From positions 156,623 to 220,622 of the forward strand of contig JAQVDP010000008.1 of assembly GCA_028698335.1 (NCBI GenBank): a stretch of 64,000 bases of DNA, written 5' to 3'. Below are positions 53,645-62,816 of this stretch, in pieces (the first letter of the stretch is position 1; the number at the start of each line of letters is the position of its first letter). Source of the stretch: Nevskiales bacterium (GTDB lineage: Bacteria > Pseudomonadota > Gammaproteobacteria > Nevskiales > Nevskiaceae). The notes beneath the pieces were generated by a model that was given only the letters and a program-made list of their open reading frames with translations, searched no databases and was not told the DNA's origin. The translations under genes and the position numbers were made by a program.

Positions 53645-54898
53645 CTAGATGAAGAAGTCGCTGTTGTCGCGACCGAGCAGCACGCCACCGTAGTTGCGCG
53701 CGAACTGGTCGGGATTGTTGGCGTAATGGGTCCGCCCGGCGTGGATGTCGAGGAAGTGGCGTACCACGGGGTTGTCGTTGAACAGGCCACGCGCACCCGA
53801 GGTGACGAACAGGCGGTAGATCAGCTGCGCGCAGCGTTCGACCACGGCCGCGGCCTGGTAGCGGTAGTGCAGGCGGGTTTCGATGTCGAGCATCGTGCCG
53901 GCCTCGGCCGCGTGCATCAGCTCGCCGAAGTTGCGCCGCAGGATCAGCTTCATCTCGTCGATCGCCACCGCGGTCTCGGCGACCGCGAGCTGCACCGGCG
54001 CCTGCTCGGCGCTGCGCGTGCCCATGTCGCCGACGCGGTTGCCGGCGAAGGCACGGAACTCCTGCAACGCCCCCTGCAGCGCGCCGATCGCCGATGACGA
54101 CACCGCGCGCACGAAAATCTGCCCGAACGGCAGGCGGTACAGCGGCGCGGTGTTGATCGCCAGGCCGGGGCTGGTCCCGGCGAAGCCGTCGGCGGACTTG
54201 TGCGTGCGGTATTCGGGCACGAACACATCGCTGACCACGACGTCGTGGCTGCCGGTGCCGCGCAGGCCCATCGTGTCCCAGGTGTCGAGCACCTCGAAAT
54301 CGCCGCGCGGCACCAGGAAGGTCCGGTACTCGGGCGGCTCGCCCTCGGTCTCAGCCGGCACCAGACCGCCGAGCAGCACCCACTGGCAGTGATCGACGCC
54401 ACTCGAATAGCCCCAGCGGCCGCTGAAGCGGAAGCCGCCGTCGACGCGCTGTACCTGGCCCTTGGGCATGTAGCTCGATGCGATCAGCACCGAGCTGTCG
54501 TCGGCCCAGACATCCTGACTGGCACGATCGTCGAGTAGCGCCATCTGCCAGTTGTGCACGGCGATGACGCCGTAGATCCAGGCCGTCGACATGCAGGCCT
54601 GCGCCAGCGTCATCTGGATCTCGTAGAACACTTCCGGCGACAGCTCGTAGCCGCCGTAGCGCCGCGCCTGCAGCACGCGGAACAGGCCGGCGTCCTGCAT
54701 CTGGCGCACCGTCTCCGCGGGCACGCGGCGCTGCTGCGCGGCCTGCGCGGCGCGCTCACGCAAGGCCGGCACCAGGGCCTGCGCGCGCCGGATCAGCGTC
54801 TCCGCGCCGGGAATCCCGGTCTCGGTCTCGAAGGCCGCGGGCGCCGACGCCCGGACTGCGGTGTTGCCGATGGTGCTGCCTAGGGTTGCTTGATTCAC
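53645..54898 (-). CDS. Flavin-dependent aromatic hydroxylase, HsaA type
   Basis: The 417-residue protein has the acyl-CoA dehydrogenase fold of group D monooxygenases. Segments GYELSPEVFYEIQMTLAQA, FRFSGRWGYSSGVDHCQW and DTMGLRGTGSHDVVV are typical of the HsaA/HpaH-like hydroxylases that need a separate flavin reductase. The proposed role is to hydroxylate the phenolic A ring (3-HSA) before HsaC. No HsaB reductase is adjacent. It forms an operon with the extradiol dioxygenase (14-base gap) and is divergent from the KshA-like gene, which suggests shared regulation. Confidence 0.83.
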   Translation of the reverse strand: MNQATLGSTIGNTAVRASAPAAFETETGIPGAETLIRRAQALVPALRERAAQAAQQRRVPAETVRQMQDAGLFRVLQARRYGGYELSPEVFYEIQMTLAQACMSTAWIYGVIAVHNWQMALLDDRASQDVWADDSSVLIASSYMPKGQVQRVDGGFRFSGRWGYSSGVDHCQWVLLGGLVPAETEGEPPEYRTFLVPRGDFEVLDTWDTMGLRGTGSHDVVVSDVFVPEYRTHKSADGFAGTSPGLAINTAPLYRLPFGQIFVRAVSSSAIGALQGALQEFRAFAGNRVGDMGTRSAEQAPVQLAVAETAVAIDEMKLILRRNFGELMHAAEAGTMLDIETRLHYRYQAAAVVERCAQLIYRLFVTSGARGLFNDNPVVRHFLDIHAGRTHYANNPDQFARNYGGVLLGRDNSDFFI

Positions 54899-55095
54899 GA
54901 CGCGTCTCCGTCAAGGGGGCGACGCTGTTATCGCCGTGCACCACGTCCCGGGGACTCGTCCGAAGTGAGTATCGCCGGCAAAGCGGATTTTTCGCCGCGT
55001 CGGCCGCCGGCTGTTCCGAAACCCAGCATTTACAACGGCTTTCGCGACCCGGCGCGGGGTCCGCGCGCGTTTACGGAAAGTCGACTGTCCGCGTC

Positions 55096-55111
55096 ATTGA
55101 CCTGGGTCAAT
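55096..55111. promoter_or_regulatory. 16-bp perfect palindrome in the HsaA/KshA divergent promoter
   Basis: ATTGACC-TG-GGTCAAT is a perfect inverted repeat. It lies 89 bases upstream of the KshA-like start and about 197 bases upstream of the HsaA-like start, so it could serve both transcripts. TTGAC-N4-GTCAA also matches 8 of 10 FNR positions, so a Crp/FNR-type regulator is one possibility. No TetR or GntR gene sits in the gap. Confidence 0.6.
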
Positions 55112-55200
55112 CTCCAGAAGGGCCAATTCACTCGAACGGAGGAGGCTGCGCCGCACCGCACGGATCGACAGTCCGACCCACGCCACCACCGGAGTCGAAC

Positions 55201-56331
55201 ATGGCCACCCCGATCCGCACCTCCCCGGCAACGCCATCCACCGCGATGCCCCCGCCGCCGATGCACGACATCGAAGCCGCCCCCCTCCCCGACCGCTATG
55301 CCCGCGGCTGGCACTGCCTGGGGCTGGCCGACAGCTTCCGCGACGGCGAGCCGCATGGCGTCAGCGCCTTCGGCACCCGTATCGTCGTGTTCGAGGGCGA
55401 GGACGGCACGCTGCGCGCCATCAACGCCTGGTGCCCGCACATGGGCGCGGATCTGTCGATCGGCCGCATCGAGGGCAACCGTGTCGTCTGTCGCTTCCAT
55501 GGCTGGGGCTTCGACGGGGATGGCGCCTGCAAGAACATCCCGTACAGCAAGACGATTCCGCCGAAGGCGCGCGTGCGCAGCTGGCCGCTGCTGGAGCGCA
55601 ACCGCCTGCTGTTCGTCTGGCACGACGCCGAAGGCGGCGCGCCGACGGACGACGTCGCGATTCCGGAACTCGAATCGATCGGCTCGCCGGAATGGTCGGA
55701 CTGGTCGCTGTCGCAGTGGGTCATCGACAACAACTGCCGCGAGCTGGTCGACAACCTCGCCGACCTCGCCCACTTCGGTCCGGTACACGGCTCGTCGAAC
55801 GTGAAGTACTTCGCCAACATCTTCGAGGGCTACCGCGCCACGCAGGTAATGGTCGGCATCAACGAACGCCTCGGCGGCACCCGCAACCACCTGACCACGA
55901 TCGCCACCTATTACGGCCCGGCCTGTCTGTTCTGCCGCATGACCGGCGAGGCCGAGGGCCTGCCGGTCGAATCGATCCTGCTGGTGACCAACCTGCCGAT
56001 CGACCAGCAGCACTTCCAGCTCGGCTTCGGTGTGATGGTCAAGCGCATCCCCGCGCTGAACGACGAGCAGAACGCGGCGATGGTCAAGCAGTACACCGAC
56101 CTGACGATCCAGGCGTTCACCGAGGACGTCGCGATCTGGCACAACAAGATCCGCATCGACAACCCGCTGCTGTGCGCCGGCGACGGTCCGATCAACCAGC
56201 TCCGCGACTGGTACGCCCAGTTCTACGCCGACGCCGCCGAGGTCCCGCCGCAGCTGTCCGAGCGCCGCGTCGTCGAGATCGACCTCGGTCTCGACCGGCA
56301 CCCCGAACTGCGCCACGCCTTCGCCGTCTGA
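55201..56331 (+). CDS. Rieske oxygenase, KshA-like (3-ketosteroid 9-alpha-hydroxylase type)
   Basis: The 376-residue product starts at the ATG after CCGGAGTCGAAC. The Rieske [2Fe-2S] site is C78-P-H80 with C97-R-F-H100. The mononuclear iron motif is D188-x2-H191-x4-H196 (ADLAHFGPVH). The segments RYARGWHCLGLADSFRDG, VVFEGEDGTL and NCRELVDN closely follow the KshA pattern, so the likely role is 9-alpha hydroxylation that opens ring B of a steroid. The KshB reductase and KstD dehydrogenase are not in this window. Another polycyclic substrate is possible. Its plus-strand partners are an amidohydrolase and a P450. Confidence 0.82.
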   Translation: MATPIRTSPATPSTAMPPPPMHDIEAAPLPDRYARGWHCLGLADSFRDGEPHGVSAFGTRIVVFEGEDGTLRAINAWCPHMGADLSIGRIEGNRVVCRFHGWGFDGDGACKNIPYSKTIPPKARVRSWPLLERNRLLFVWHDAEGGAPTDDVAIPELESIGSPEWSDWSLSQWVIDNNCRELVDNLADLAHFGPVHGSSNVKYFANIFEGYRATQVMVGINERLGGTRNHLTTIATYYGPACLFCRMTGEAEGLPVESILLVTNLPIDQQHFQLGFGVMVKRIPALNDEQNAAMVKQYTDLTIQAFTEDVAIWHNKIRIDNPLLCAGDGPINQLRDWYAQFYADAAEVPPQLSERRVVEIDLGLDRHPELRHAFAV

Positions 56332-56371
56332 TTCGCCCCCCCCGCATCACTCCACCACCCGAGGTATCCGC

Positions 56372-57478
56372 ATGAACAGCCCCACCACCGCTCCCGACCG
56401 CCTGGTTTCCGTCGACTCGCATGTGCACTTCACCGATGCGTGGATCAAGGAACGCCTGCGCAAGGAGCTGCACGCCGTCTGGGACGACGCCAACAGGAAA
56501 GCCGAGGAATACGCGGCCCGCGTCCTGCGCGGCGGCCAGAAGAACCTCGAGCTCGAGGACTTCGTCGACCCCGAGGCGTCGAAGGACCCCGGCCACTTCA
56601 ATCCGGAAGGCAAGCTCAAGGCGATGGACCTGGATGGCGTCTACGCCGAGGTGATCTTTCCCGAGCTTGCCGGCGCCAAGATCGTCAATCCGAACCTGAT
56701 GGGCGACGACTGGAAAGAGGTGTTCCAGAGCTACAACAACGCGATGGCCGATTTCGCGTCCTACGATCCGGTACGCCTGATGACGGCCTACCAGCTGCCG
56801 CTCTACGACATCGACTTCGCGGTCAAGGAAGTCGAGCGCCTGGCCCGCGACAAGAAGGCGCGCTGCGTGCAGCTCACGCCGTTCCCGGACGACTACGGCC
56901 TGCCCGATTTCTACCACGAGCGCTACGTCCCGCTGTGGAAGACGATCGAGGAGACCGGCCTGACCATCCTCAACCACCTGGATCTGCGCGCCTCGCTGTG
57001 GGACGTGTTCCGCCGCGATCCGACCCCGCAGAAGGGCATCTTCACCGCGCTGCCGTGGGCACCGCTGGCGGAGACCATCTGCATGTGGATCCTCACCGGC
57101 ACGCTGGAGAAGTATCCGAAGATGCGCGTGCTGTTCGTCGAGCCCGGCCTCGGCTGGCTGCCGTGGTTCTTCGAGACCCTGCTCGACCCGCGCATGCACC
57201 AGCACTACGAGTTCCCCGGCGTGAACCGGCCGCCGAGCGAGACCTTCAAGGCGCAGTGCGGCGCCACGTTCATGTACGAGCCGCTCGGCCTCAAGGCCGC
57301 CTACGACTACTTCGGCGCCGACTGCCTGTTCTGGTCCACCGACTTCCCGCATCCGGCCACCTGCTGGCCGAACTCGCGCGAGCAGGTCATCAGCCAGTTC
57401 GCCGAAGCCGGCATTCCCGACGCCGACCGCCGCAAGATCACGTCCGAGAACGGACTGCGCGTCTTCGGCCTGAAGTAG
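56372..57478 (+). CDS. Amidohydrolase family protein (amidohydrolase 2, decarboxylase-like)
   Basis: The 368-residue product has the metal-binding DSHVHF at residues 15-20, EVIFPELAG, a glutamate/histidine-rich core (LNHLDLRASLWDV), and DCLFWSTDFPHPATCW near the C-terminus. This is the ACMSD/LigW-like branch of the amidohydrolase superfamily, which includes decarboxylases and hydrolases and is common in degradation clusters. The reaction here is unknown. It lies 40 bases after the KshA-like gene and 24 before the P450, so the three are probably one operon. Confidence 0.8.
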   Translation: MNSPTTAPDRLVSVDSHVHFTDAWIKERLRKELHAVWDDANRKAEEYAARVLRGGQKNLELEDFVDPEASKDPGHFNPEGKLKAMDLDGVYAEVIFPELAGAKIVNPNLMGDDWKEVFQSYNNAMADFASYDPVRLMTAYQLPLYDIDFAVKEVERLARDKKARCVQLTPFPDDYGLPDFYHERYVPLWKTIEETGLTILNHLDLRASLWDVFRRDPTPQKGIFTALPWAPLAETICMWILTGTLEKYPKMRVLFVEPGLGWLPWFFETLLDPRMHQHYEFPGVNRPPSETFKAQCGATFMYEPLGLKAAYDYFGADCLFWSTDFPHPATCWPNSREQVISQFAEAGIPDADRRKITSENGLRVFGLK

Positions 57479-57502
57479 GACCGCCCCCACCGGAGCCCCA
57501 CG

Positions 57503-58783
57503 ATGAATGCATCCACGACCGAAGGCCGCATCGAAATCGACGGCCGGATCTTCAATCCCTTCTCGCACGACTTCATCCGCAATCCCGATCCGGTCTGGCA
57601 GGTCCTGCTCAAGGACTACCCGATCGCGTGGCACAAGGATCTGCAGATGTGGGTCGTCAACACCCACGCGCTGTGCGAGGCCATGCTCAAGGACAACCGT
57701 TTCACGCCCAACTACCGGATGTGGGAGCACGCGCCACCGCCGACGCCGGAAGCGGAGAAGAACGATTTCGACCGGATGACCGACCACTCGCTGTTCATGG
57801 TCACTCCGCAGGAACACCTGCGCCTGCGCCGCCTGACGCTGCCGGCATTCTCGCGGCCGGTGATGAGCAAGATCGACGCGACGATCCGCAGCCTGATCGT
57901 CGATGCCTTCGACCAGATCGGTACGCCCGACGCCTTCGACGTCTATGCGGAGCTGTCCACCAAGCTGCCGGTGCGCTCGATCGCGCGCATGGTCGGCGTC
58001 CCGATCGAGCACGAGAAGCTGTTCCACAAGTTCTCGAACAGCTGCGTCAAGGCCACGCGCATCAACCTGCCGCCGAAGGAGCGCGAACAGGCGATCCAGG
58101 ACAGCCTCGAGGGCTTCGACTACTTCAAGCGCGAGATCGCGCGCCGCCGCGCGCTGCCGCATCCGGGCGACGACTTCCTCGGCAGCCTGATCAGCGCGCG
58201 CGAAGGCGACGACTCGCTGTCGGACTGGGACATCATCGCGGTGATCTCGGCGCTGATCACCGCCGGCTCCGACACCGCGATCGACCTGTACTCGTATCTG
58301 GTCTACGCCCTGCTGAGCCATCCCGACCAGTACGCCCGGCTCAAGCAGCATCCGGAGCTGACCGAGAACGCGATCATCGAGATGCTGCGCTGGAGCGCGT
58401 TCGGCAAGCTGCCGTTCTTCCGCTTCGCCAGCGGCGACATCGAGTTCGCCGGCCAGCGGATCCGCAAGGGCGAGGCGATTCTCGTCAACCTGACCGCCGC
58501 CTGGCACGATCCGGCCAAGTGGGAGCGCCCCAACGAGGTCGACATCGGCCGCAATCTCGACGGGCATCTGGTCTTCGGCGCGGGCGCGCACTTCTGCATC
58601 GGCACCTACCTGGCCCGCACCCAGGCGACGATCACGCTGCAGGAGTTCATCCGCCGTTTTCCGGACGCCGAACTGGCCGGAGGCGACGGCGAGATCGAGT
58701 ACGACTACGGCCACCACAACGCCCGTCGCATCATCCGCCTGAAGGTTCAGACCAACCTCGAAGCCGCGCGCAAGGCGGCCTGA
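57503..58783 (+). CDS. Cytochrome P450
   Basis: The 426-residue soluble bacterial P450 has the I-helix oxygen-activation motif AGSDT (residues 254-258), the E293-x2-R296 pair, and the haem motif FGAGAHFCIG (358-367) with the axial thiolate at Cys365. It hydroxylates a hydrophobic substrate and needs separate ferredoxin and reductase proteins, none of which is encoded adjacent. The neighbouring KshA-like and Hsa-like genes suggest a steroid or terpenoid substrate. It ends before a strong convergent terminator. Confidence 0.9.
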   Translation: MNASTTEGRIEIDGRIFNPFSHDFIRNPDPVWQVLLKDYPIAWHKDLQMWVVNTHALCEAMLKDNRFTPNYRMWEHAPPPTPEAEKNDFDRMTDHSLFMVTPQEHLRLRRLTLPAFSRPVMSKIDATIRSLIVDAFDQIGTPDAFDVYAELSTKLPVRSIARMVGVPIEHEKLFHKFSNSCVKATRINLPPKEREQAIQDSLEGFDYFKREIARRRALPHPGDDFLGSLISAREGDDSLSDWDIIAVISALITAGSDTAIDLYSYLVYALLSHPDQYARLKQHPELTENAIIEMLRWSAFGKLPFFRFASGDIEFAGQRIRKGEAILVNLTAAWHDPAKWERPNEVDIGRNLDGHLVFGAGAHFCIGTYLARTQATITLQEFIRRFPDAELAGGDGEIEYDYGHHNARRIIRLKVQTNLEAARKAA

Positions 58784-58832
58784 AGCCGGTCCGGACCACC
58801 GGCAACCATCGGCAACGGTTGGCAATACTGGA

Positions 58833-58858
58833 CCCGGACGGCCACCACACCGTCCGGG
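58833..58858. terminator. Hairpin between convergent P450 and desaturase genes
   Basis: CCCGGACGG-CCACCACA-CCGTCCGGG is a perfect 9-bp stem with an 8-base loop in the 97-base convergent gap. It lacks a U-tract and is probably bidirectional. Confidence 0.55.
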
Positions 58859-58880
58859 CCCTGTCGGCGGCCGGCTCGCG

Positions 58881-59798
58881 TCAGGCGACCACGCGGGAAT
58901 TCGCCTCCGCGGCGTCCGGAGCGATCTCCTGCCGGCTGAAGATGCCGAGCACCGGCGTGCCATGGGCCCGCAGGACCGGCTCGATCCGGCGGTGCAGCGC
59001 GTGATAGCGGTAGAACGGCACGCGCGGGAACAGGTGGTGCACCGAATGCAGGTTCTGGCCAAGCCAGAACCACTCCAGCGGCTTCATCCAGGTCGGCATG
59101 ATCAGGCTGCTGGTGTTGCGATAGCGCGCCTCCTCCGTGTACGGGTGGTGCGGGCGATACGCGAACCAGTAGGCGGTGAAGAAAGCCCCGGCGAAGTAGC
59201 CGAGCAGCAGCATCGGCAGCGTGTACTCGCGCGATACCAGCACCACGAATGCCACGCGCCAGCCGATCGCGAAGAGCACTTCGGCGTAATAGGTCACGCG
59301 TTCACGCAGCGACGCCGTTGCCCAGTATTCGCGAAACAGGAAGGTGTTCTGCGTCCACAGGAACTTGAAACCGGTGATGACGAAGCCGATGACGCCATTG
59401 CGCATGCCGCTGACGACGAAATCGGGATCCTTTTCCGGTTGATTGGTATAGCGATGATGGGTGAAGTGCTCCACCTTGTGGGTCGAGTACGGCACCATGA
59501 TGAAGGGCGCGACCAGGTAGCCGCACAGATCGTTGAGCCACTTCAGCGAATCGTACTTGCCGTGAATGTTGCCGTGTGCGGCCTCGTGCAGCGGCGTGTA
59601 GGACATGTACGTCAGCGCCGCATAGATCAGCGTCGCCGCCCACCACGGCATCGCGCCGACGGCAAAGGCCCAGAAATTGGCCACCACACCCACGAGCACG
59701 ACCGCAACCAGCAGCACCGTCGGCCACGCCAGCTCACCCGTATACTCCTTGGACGTCGCGATCGCCTGCTTGTTGAGCGCGCTCAGATCCTGCTGCAT
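58881..59798 (-). CDS. Fatty acid desaturase family protein
   Basis: The 305-residue membrane protein starts at the ATG after GGAGGAGTCCA. Three histidine boxes are visible: HEAAHGN (H-x3-H), HFTHHRYT (H-x2-H-H) and LHSVHHLFP (H-x2-H-H), the di-iron ligand pattern of membrane desaturases and hydroxylases. Several transmembrane helices surround them. The substrate could be a fatty acid or a carotenoid-like or steroid compound. The AraC gene starts 138 bases away on the opposite strand. Confidence 0.85.
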   Translation of the reverse strand: MQQDLSALNKQAIATSKEYTGELAWPTVLLVAVVLVGVVANFWAFAVGAMPWWAATLIYAALTYMSYTPLHEAAHGNIHGKYDSLKWLNDLCGYLVAPFIMVPYSTHKVEHFTHHRYTNQPEKDPDFVVSGMRNGVIGFVITGFKFLWTQNTFLFREYWATASLRERVTYYAEVLFAIGWRVAFVVLVSREYTLPMLLLGYFAGAFFTAYWFAYRPHHPYTEEARYRNTSSLIMPTWMKPLEWFWLGQNLHSVHHLFPRVPFYRYHALHRRIEPVLRAHGTPVLGIFSRQEIAPDAAEANSRVVA

Positions 59799-59935
59799 TG
59801 GACTCCTCCGAATTCTTGGCATCAGCCTAGAATCTACGGATCCGGCGCCGCGCACGACAGGGCAGCGGCGGCCTGACGCCATGCATTTCCGGCCAGCTGC
59901 CCGGACGCCGCCGATTCAAGAGGAGACCACAAGAG

Positions 59936-60958
59936 TTGGGAACGCAGTCGCAGACAGCGGTGCTGCATCCGGTCGCGATCGGACAGGTCATGGTGAATTT
60001 CGCGGCGCGCTACGGCGTCGACGCCGAAACCTGCCTGCTCGGCACCGATATCTCCGAGGCGCAGCTGCGCGACCCGGACGCGCTGATTGAGCGCGCCCAG
60101 GAAATGCGTCTGGTCGAGAATCTGATCCTGGCGCTGCCGGAAGTGCCGGCGCTGGGCTTCGAACTGGGGCTGCAATACAACGTCGCCACCTTCGGCATCC
60201 TCGGCTTCGCGCTGCGCATCAGCCGCAATCTGCGGGAGGCGGTGCATCACGCCCTGCGCTTCCTGCCGCTGAGCACGGCGTACTGCCGCTTCGAGCTGGT
60301 GCCCGATCCGGGGGTGTTCGGGGTCAGCCTGGATCCGAGCGGGATCCCGCATCATCTGCGCCAGTTCCTGCTGGAACGCGACTCGGCAACGGCGCTCAAT
60401 CTGCTGCGTGAACTGAGCCTCGCCGGCATCAACATCCAGCGCCTCGAATACCAGGGCCCCGAACCGGAATACGCCGACCGCATCACCGCACTGTGCGGCA
60501 TGGCACCGCACTACGGCAGCACCCGCAACGCCATCATCGTGCGCAGCGAGGACGCCGAGATCCCGCTGCCGATGTACGACGCCCACCTCGTGCGCCTGCT
60601 GGAGGACCAGTGCCGCGCGCAGTTGCAGCGACGCCAGGTGACCGGGGTCACCGGGCAGGTCCGACAGCTGGTTCTGGGACCGCTCGGCCTGGTCGCGTCG
60701 CTCGAGGACGCCGCGGAGAAACTGGCGATGTCTCCACGCAGCCTGCGGCGCAAGCTCGAAGAGGAAGGCACCACTTTCCGGGCCATCGTCGATACCGAAC
60801 GCAAGCAGCTGGCCGCACAGCTGCTGCAGGGCAGCGACATGAAGCTCGACGAACTGGCGCTGCAGCTCGGCTACGGCGACACCGCCAGTTTCACCCGGGC
60901 GTTCCGGCGCTGGTTCGACCAGTCGCCGGGCGAGTATCGCCGGGTCCACAAGGCCTGA
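59936..60958 (+). CDS. AraC family transcriptional regulator
   Basis: The 340-residue product has a TTG start with GAGGAG about ten bases upstream. The N-terminal effector domain contains GFELGLQYNVATFGILGFA. The C-terminal HTH region reads AEKLAMSPRSLRRKLEEEG and DELALQLGYGDTASFTRAFRRWFDQSP. It is of the same OruR-like size and layout as the AraC protein at 41659. It is divergent from the desaturase gene, which it may control. Confidence 0.85.
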   Translation: MGTQSQTAVLHPVAIGQVMVNFAARYGVDAETCLLGTDISEAQLRDPDALIERAQEMRLVENLILALPEVPALGFELGLQYNVATFGILGFALRISRNLREAVHHALRFLPLSTAYCRFELVPDPGVFGVSLDPSGIPHHLRQFLLERDSATALNLLRELSLAGINIQRLEYQGPEPEYADRITALCGMAPHYGSTRNAIIVRSEDAEIPLPMYDAHLVRLLEDQCRAQLQRRQVTGVTGQVRQLVLGPLGLVASLEDAAEKLAMSPRSLRRKLEEEGTTFRAIVDTERKQLAAQLLQGSDMKLDELALQLGYGDTASFTRAFRRWFDQSPGEYRRVHKA

Positions 60959-60995
60959 CCCGATCCGACCCGGAAGCGGCAGATACCCCGCCGGA

Positions 60996-61892
60996 TCAGC
61001 GCCCCGGCGACAGGCGCGGCGCGTCCTCCCGGGCCGTGGCCGCGATCCAGTCGGCGACGACCCGGAAGCGCCGGATATTGCCGGCGTCGCGATGGCTGAG
61101 CAGCCACAGATCCCGATGCAACTCGGGACCGGCGCTGAACCGGACCAGCGCCCGTTGCTCCGCGACGAAACACGGCAGCAGGGCCAGCCCGATGCCCGCC
61201 TCGCAGGCCCGGATCAGCGTATCCATCGAGCTGCAGCGCAATGGCGTCCGCGCCGATGGCACGGTCCGGGCCATCCAGCTCATTTCCGCCGTGTCGGCAA
61301 GGTCTTCGTTGAACGCCAGCCACGGCAGTTGCCCCCACCGCTTTCGCGACGCGACCTTGAGCGCGGCGACGCCGTAGACCGCCATGCCGACGCTGCCGAT
61401 GCGACGCATCTTCAGGGCGGCGTCCTCCTGCGGCTGCGCCACCCGGATCGCGAGATCCGCCTCGCTGCGCGTGAATGACAGCACGTTGTTGTCGGGAATC
61501 GCCTTGATCTCGACGTCGGGATACCGCGCCAGCAGGCCCGGCAGGCGTGGCACCAGCCAGTCACTGAGCACCGCATCGACCGAGGTGATCCGGACCGGAC
61601 CGCTGACGCTTTCCGCCTCCTCGGTGGTCGCCGTCACCAGCGCCTGTACCCGCCCCTCGATCTGTTCGGCCGTCGCCAGAAAGATCCGTCCCGCATCGGT
61701 CGGCCTGTAGCCTTGCGGGTCGCGGATGAACAGCCGCGTCTGCAGCGCGCGTTCGGCCGTGGCCAGACGTCGGCTCACGGTGGAGGTATCCACGCCGAGC
61801 CGACGTCCCGCCGCCCGCATGCTGCCGCTGTGCGCCAGCGCCACGAGCATCGGGATGTCGTTCCAGTCGAATTTCGGAAGGCGAGCGGCCAT
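60996..61892 (-). CDS. LysR family transcriptional regulator
   Basis: The 298-residue protein has the HTH FDWNDIPMLVALAHSGSMRAAGRRLGVDTSTVSRRLA split over residues 8-45, and a C-terminal effector domain with ACEAGIGLALLPCFVAEQ. It belongs to the subgroup that starts with a short F-D-W-N-D-I region. It is divergent from the HD-domain gene across about 100 bases that contain a TGCAG-type palindrome. The target is probably that gene or itself. Confidence 0.87.
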   Translation of the reverse strand: MAARLPKFDWNDIPMLVALAHSGSMRAAGRRLGVDTSTVSRRLATAERALQTRLFIRDPQGYRPTDAGRIFLATAEQIEGRVQALVTATTEEAESVSGPVRITSVDAVLSDWLVPRLPGLLARYPDVEIKAIPDNNVLSFTRSEADLAIRVAQPQEDAALKMRRIGSVGMAVYGVAALKVASRKRWGQLPWLAFNEDLADTAEMSWMARTVPSARTPLRCSSMDTLIRACEAGIGLALLPCFVAEQRALVRFSAGPELHRDLWLLSHRDAGNIRRFRVVADWIAATAREDAPRLSPGR

Positions 61893-61901
61893 GCAAGGGT
61901 A

Positions 61902-61929
61902 TGCAGTTCTGCAATATGGCTTTGCAGTT
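61902..61929. promoter_or_regulatory. LysR-type operator candidate
   Basis: TGCAG-TT-CTGCA (61902-61913) is a perfect palindrome. TGCAGTT occurs again at 61923-61929, exactly 21 bp after the first copy. Both lie in the gap between the divergent LysR and HD-domain genes. Confidence 0.55.
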
Positions 61930-61994
61930 TCGCCAATCCGCGAAAGACCGGCAACGGTGTAACGTCAGCCCCGAATATCCGGGTGACAGCACCG

Positions 61995-62720
61995 ATGACG
62001 ACGATGGACGACACACTGATGCCGGCTGAGGCCGCGCCCCATGCACACGGACATGCCTGTGCTCTGCATGCGCATGCGCCGGTAACGATGCTGCGGGAAC
62101 GCGACGACGCGCACGAAACATCCGGGCGGGACGCTGCGGCGGGCCCGGCGGAGCGTCCGGTGCGGGAGATCATCCGCAGCTATCCGCTCATCGACGAGCT
62201 GCTCGACGCCCGCCGCGGCGTCTTCGGCGGCACCGAGGCCGAAGCGGTGTTCCAGGGCTATCGCAGCCATGCGTATCACATCCTCAACTTCGCCCGGCAA
62301 TGGATCGAGCCGAGTCCGGAACGCGAGGAGAAGATCGCGATCGCCGCCGTGTTCCACGACATCGCGGCCTGGCCCGACGGCAACCTCGACTACCTGAGTC
62401 CGTCCGCGGACCAGGCCGAACGCTATCTCGACGGGATCGGGCGCGGCGACTGGAAGCCGGAAATGCGGCTGATGATCGAGATGCACCACAAGATCACCGC
62501 CTACCGGGGCGCCTTCCGCGAATGGGTCGAACCGGTTCGGCGCGCCGACTGGTGCGACGTGTCGTTCGCCCTGATGCGCTTCGGCCTGCCCCGGAGCTTC
62601 GTTCGCGAGGTACGCGCGGAGTTCCCGCTGACGGCGTTCTACCCGAACCACGTCTACAAACTCAGCCTCAGGTGGATGCTGCGCCATCCGCTCAACCCGG
62701 CACCGATCTTCCGCTGGTAA
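61995..62720 (+). CDS. HD-domain phosphohydrolase-like protein
   Basis: The product has about 241 residues with the HD motif H121-D122 in AAVFHDIAAWPDGN and an upstream SHAYHILNFA histidine region. It matches small HD-domain hydrolases annotated as phosphohydrolase-like; the substrate is unknown. Its N-terminus is histidine-rich (HAHGHACALHAHAP, residues 16-29), which could bind metal. An ATG three codons later (62004) is an alternative start. It is divergent from the LysR gene. Confidence 0.72.
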   Translation: MTTMDDTLMPAEAAPHAHGHACALHAHAPVTMLRERDDAHETSGRDAAAGPAERPVREIIRSYPLIDELLDARRGVFGGTEAEAVFQGYRSHAYHILNFARQWIEPSPEREEKIAIAAVFHDIAAWPDGNLDYLSPSADQAERYLDGIGRGDWKPEMRLMIEMHHKITAYRGAFREWVEPVRRADWCDVSFALMRFGLPRSFVREVRAEFPLTAFYPNHVYKLSLRWMLRHPLNPAPIFRW

Positions 62721-62816
62721 CGGTTGGCGCCGCGTTCGGCGCGCTCCCCCTTGAAGTCCGCCCGCGGCCGCGCCTAAATATCGGCTGCGGACAGATGCAC
62801 ATGGACAACAGACGGC

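Noticed and set aside
56192..59062. 956-codon minus-strand ORF opposite the amidohydrolase and P450 genes
   Set aside because: Overlaps two complete plus-strand enzymes with catalytic motifs; no motif of its own.
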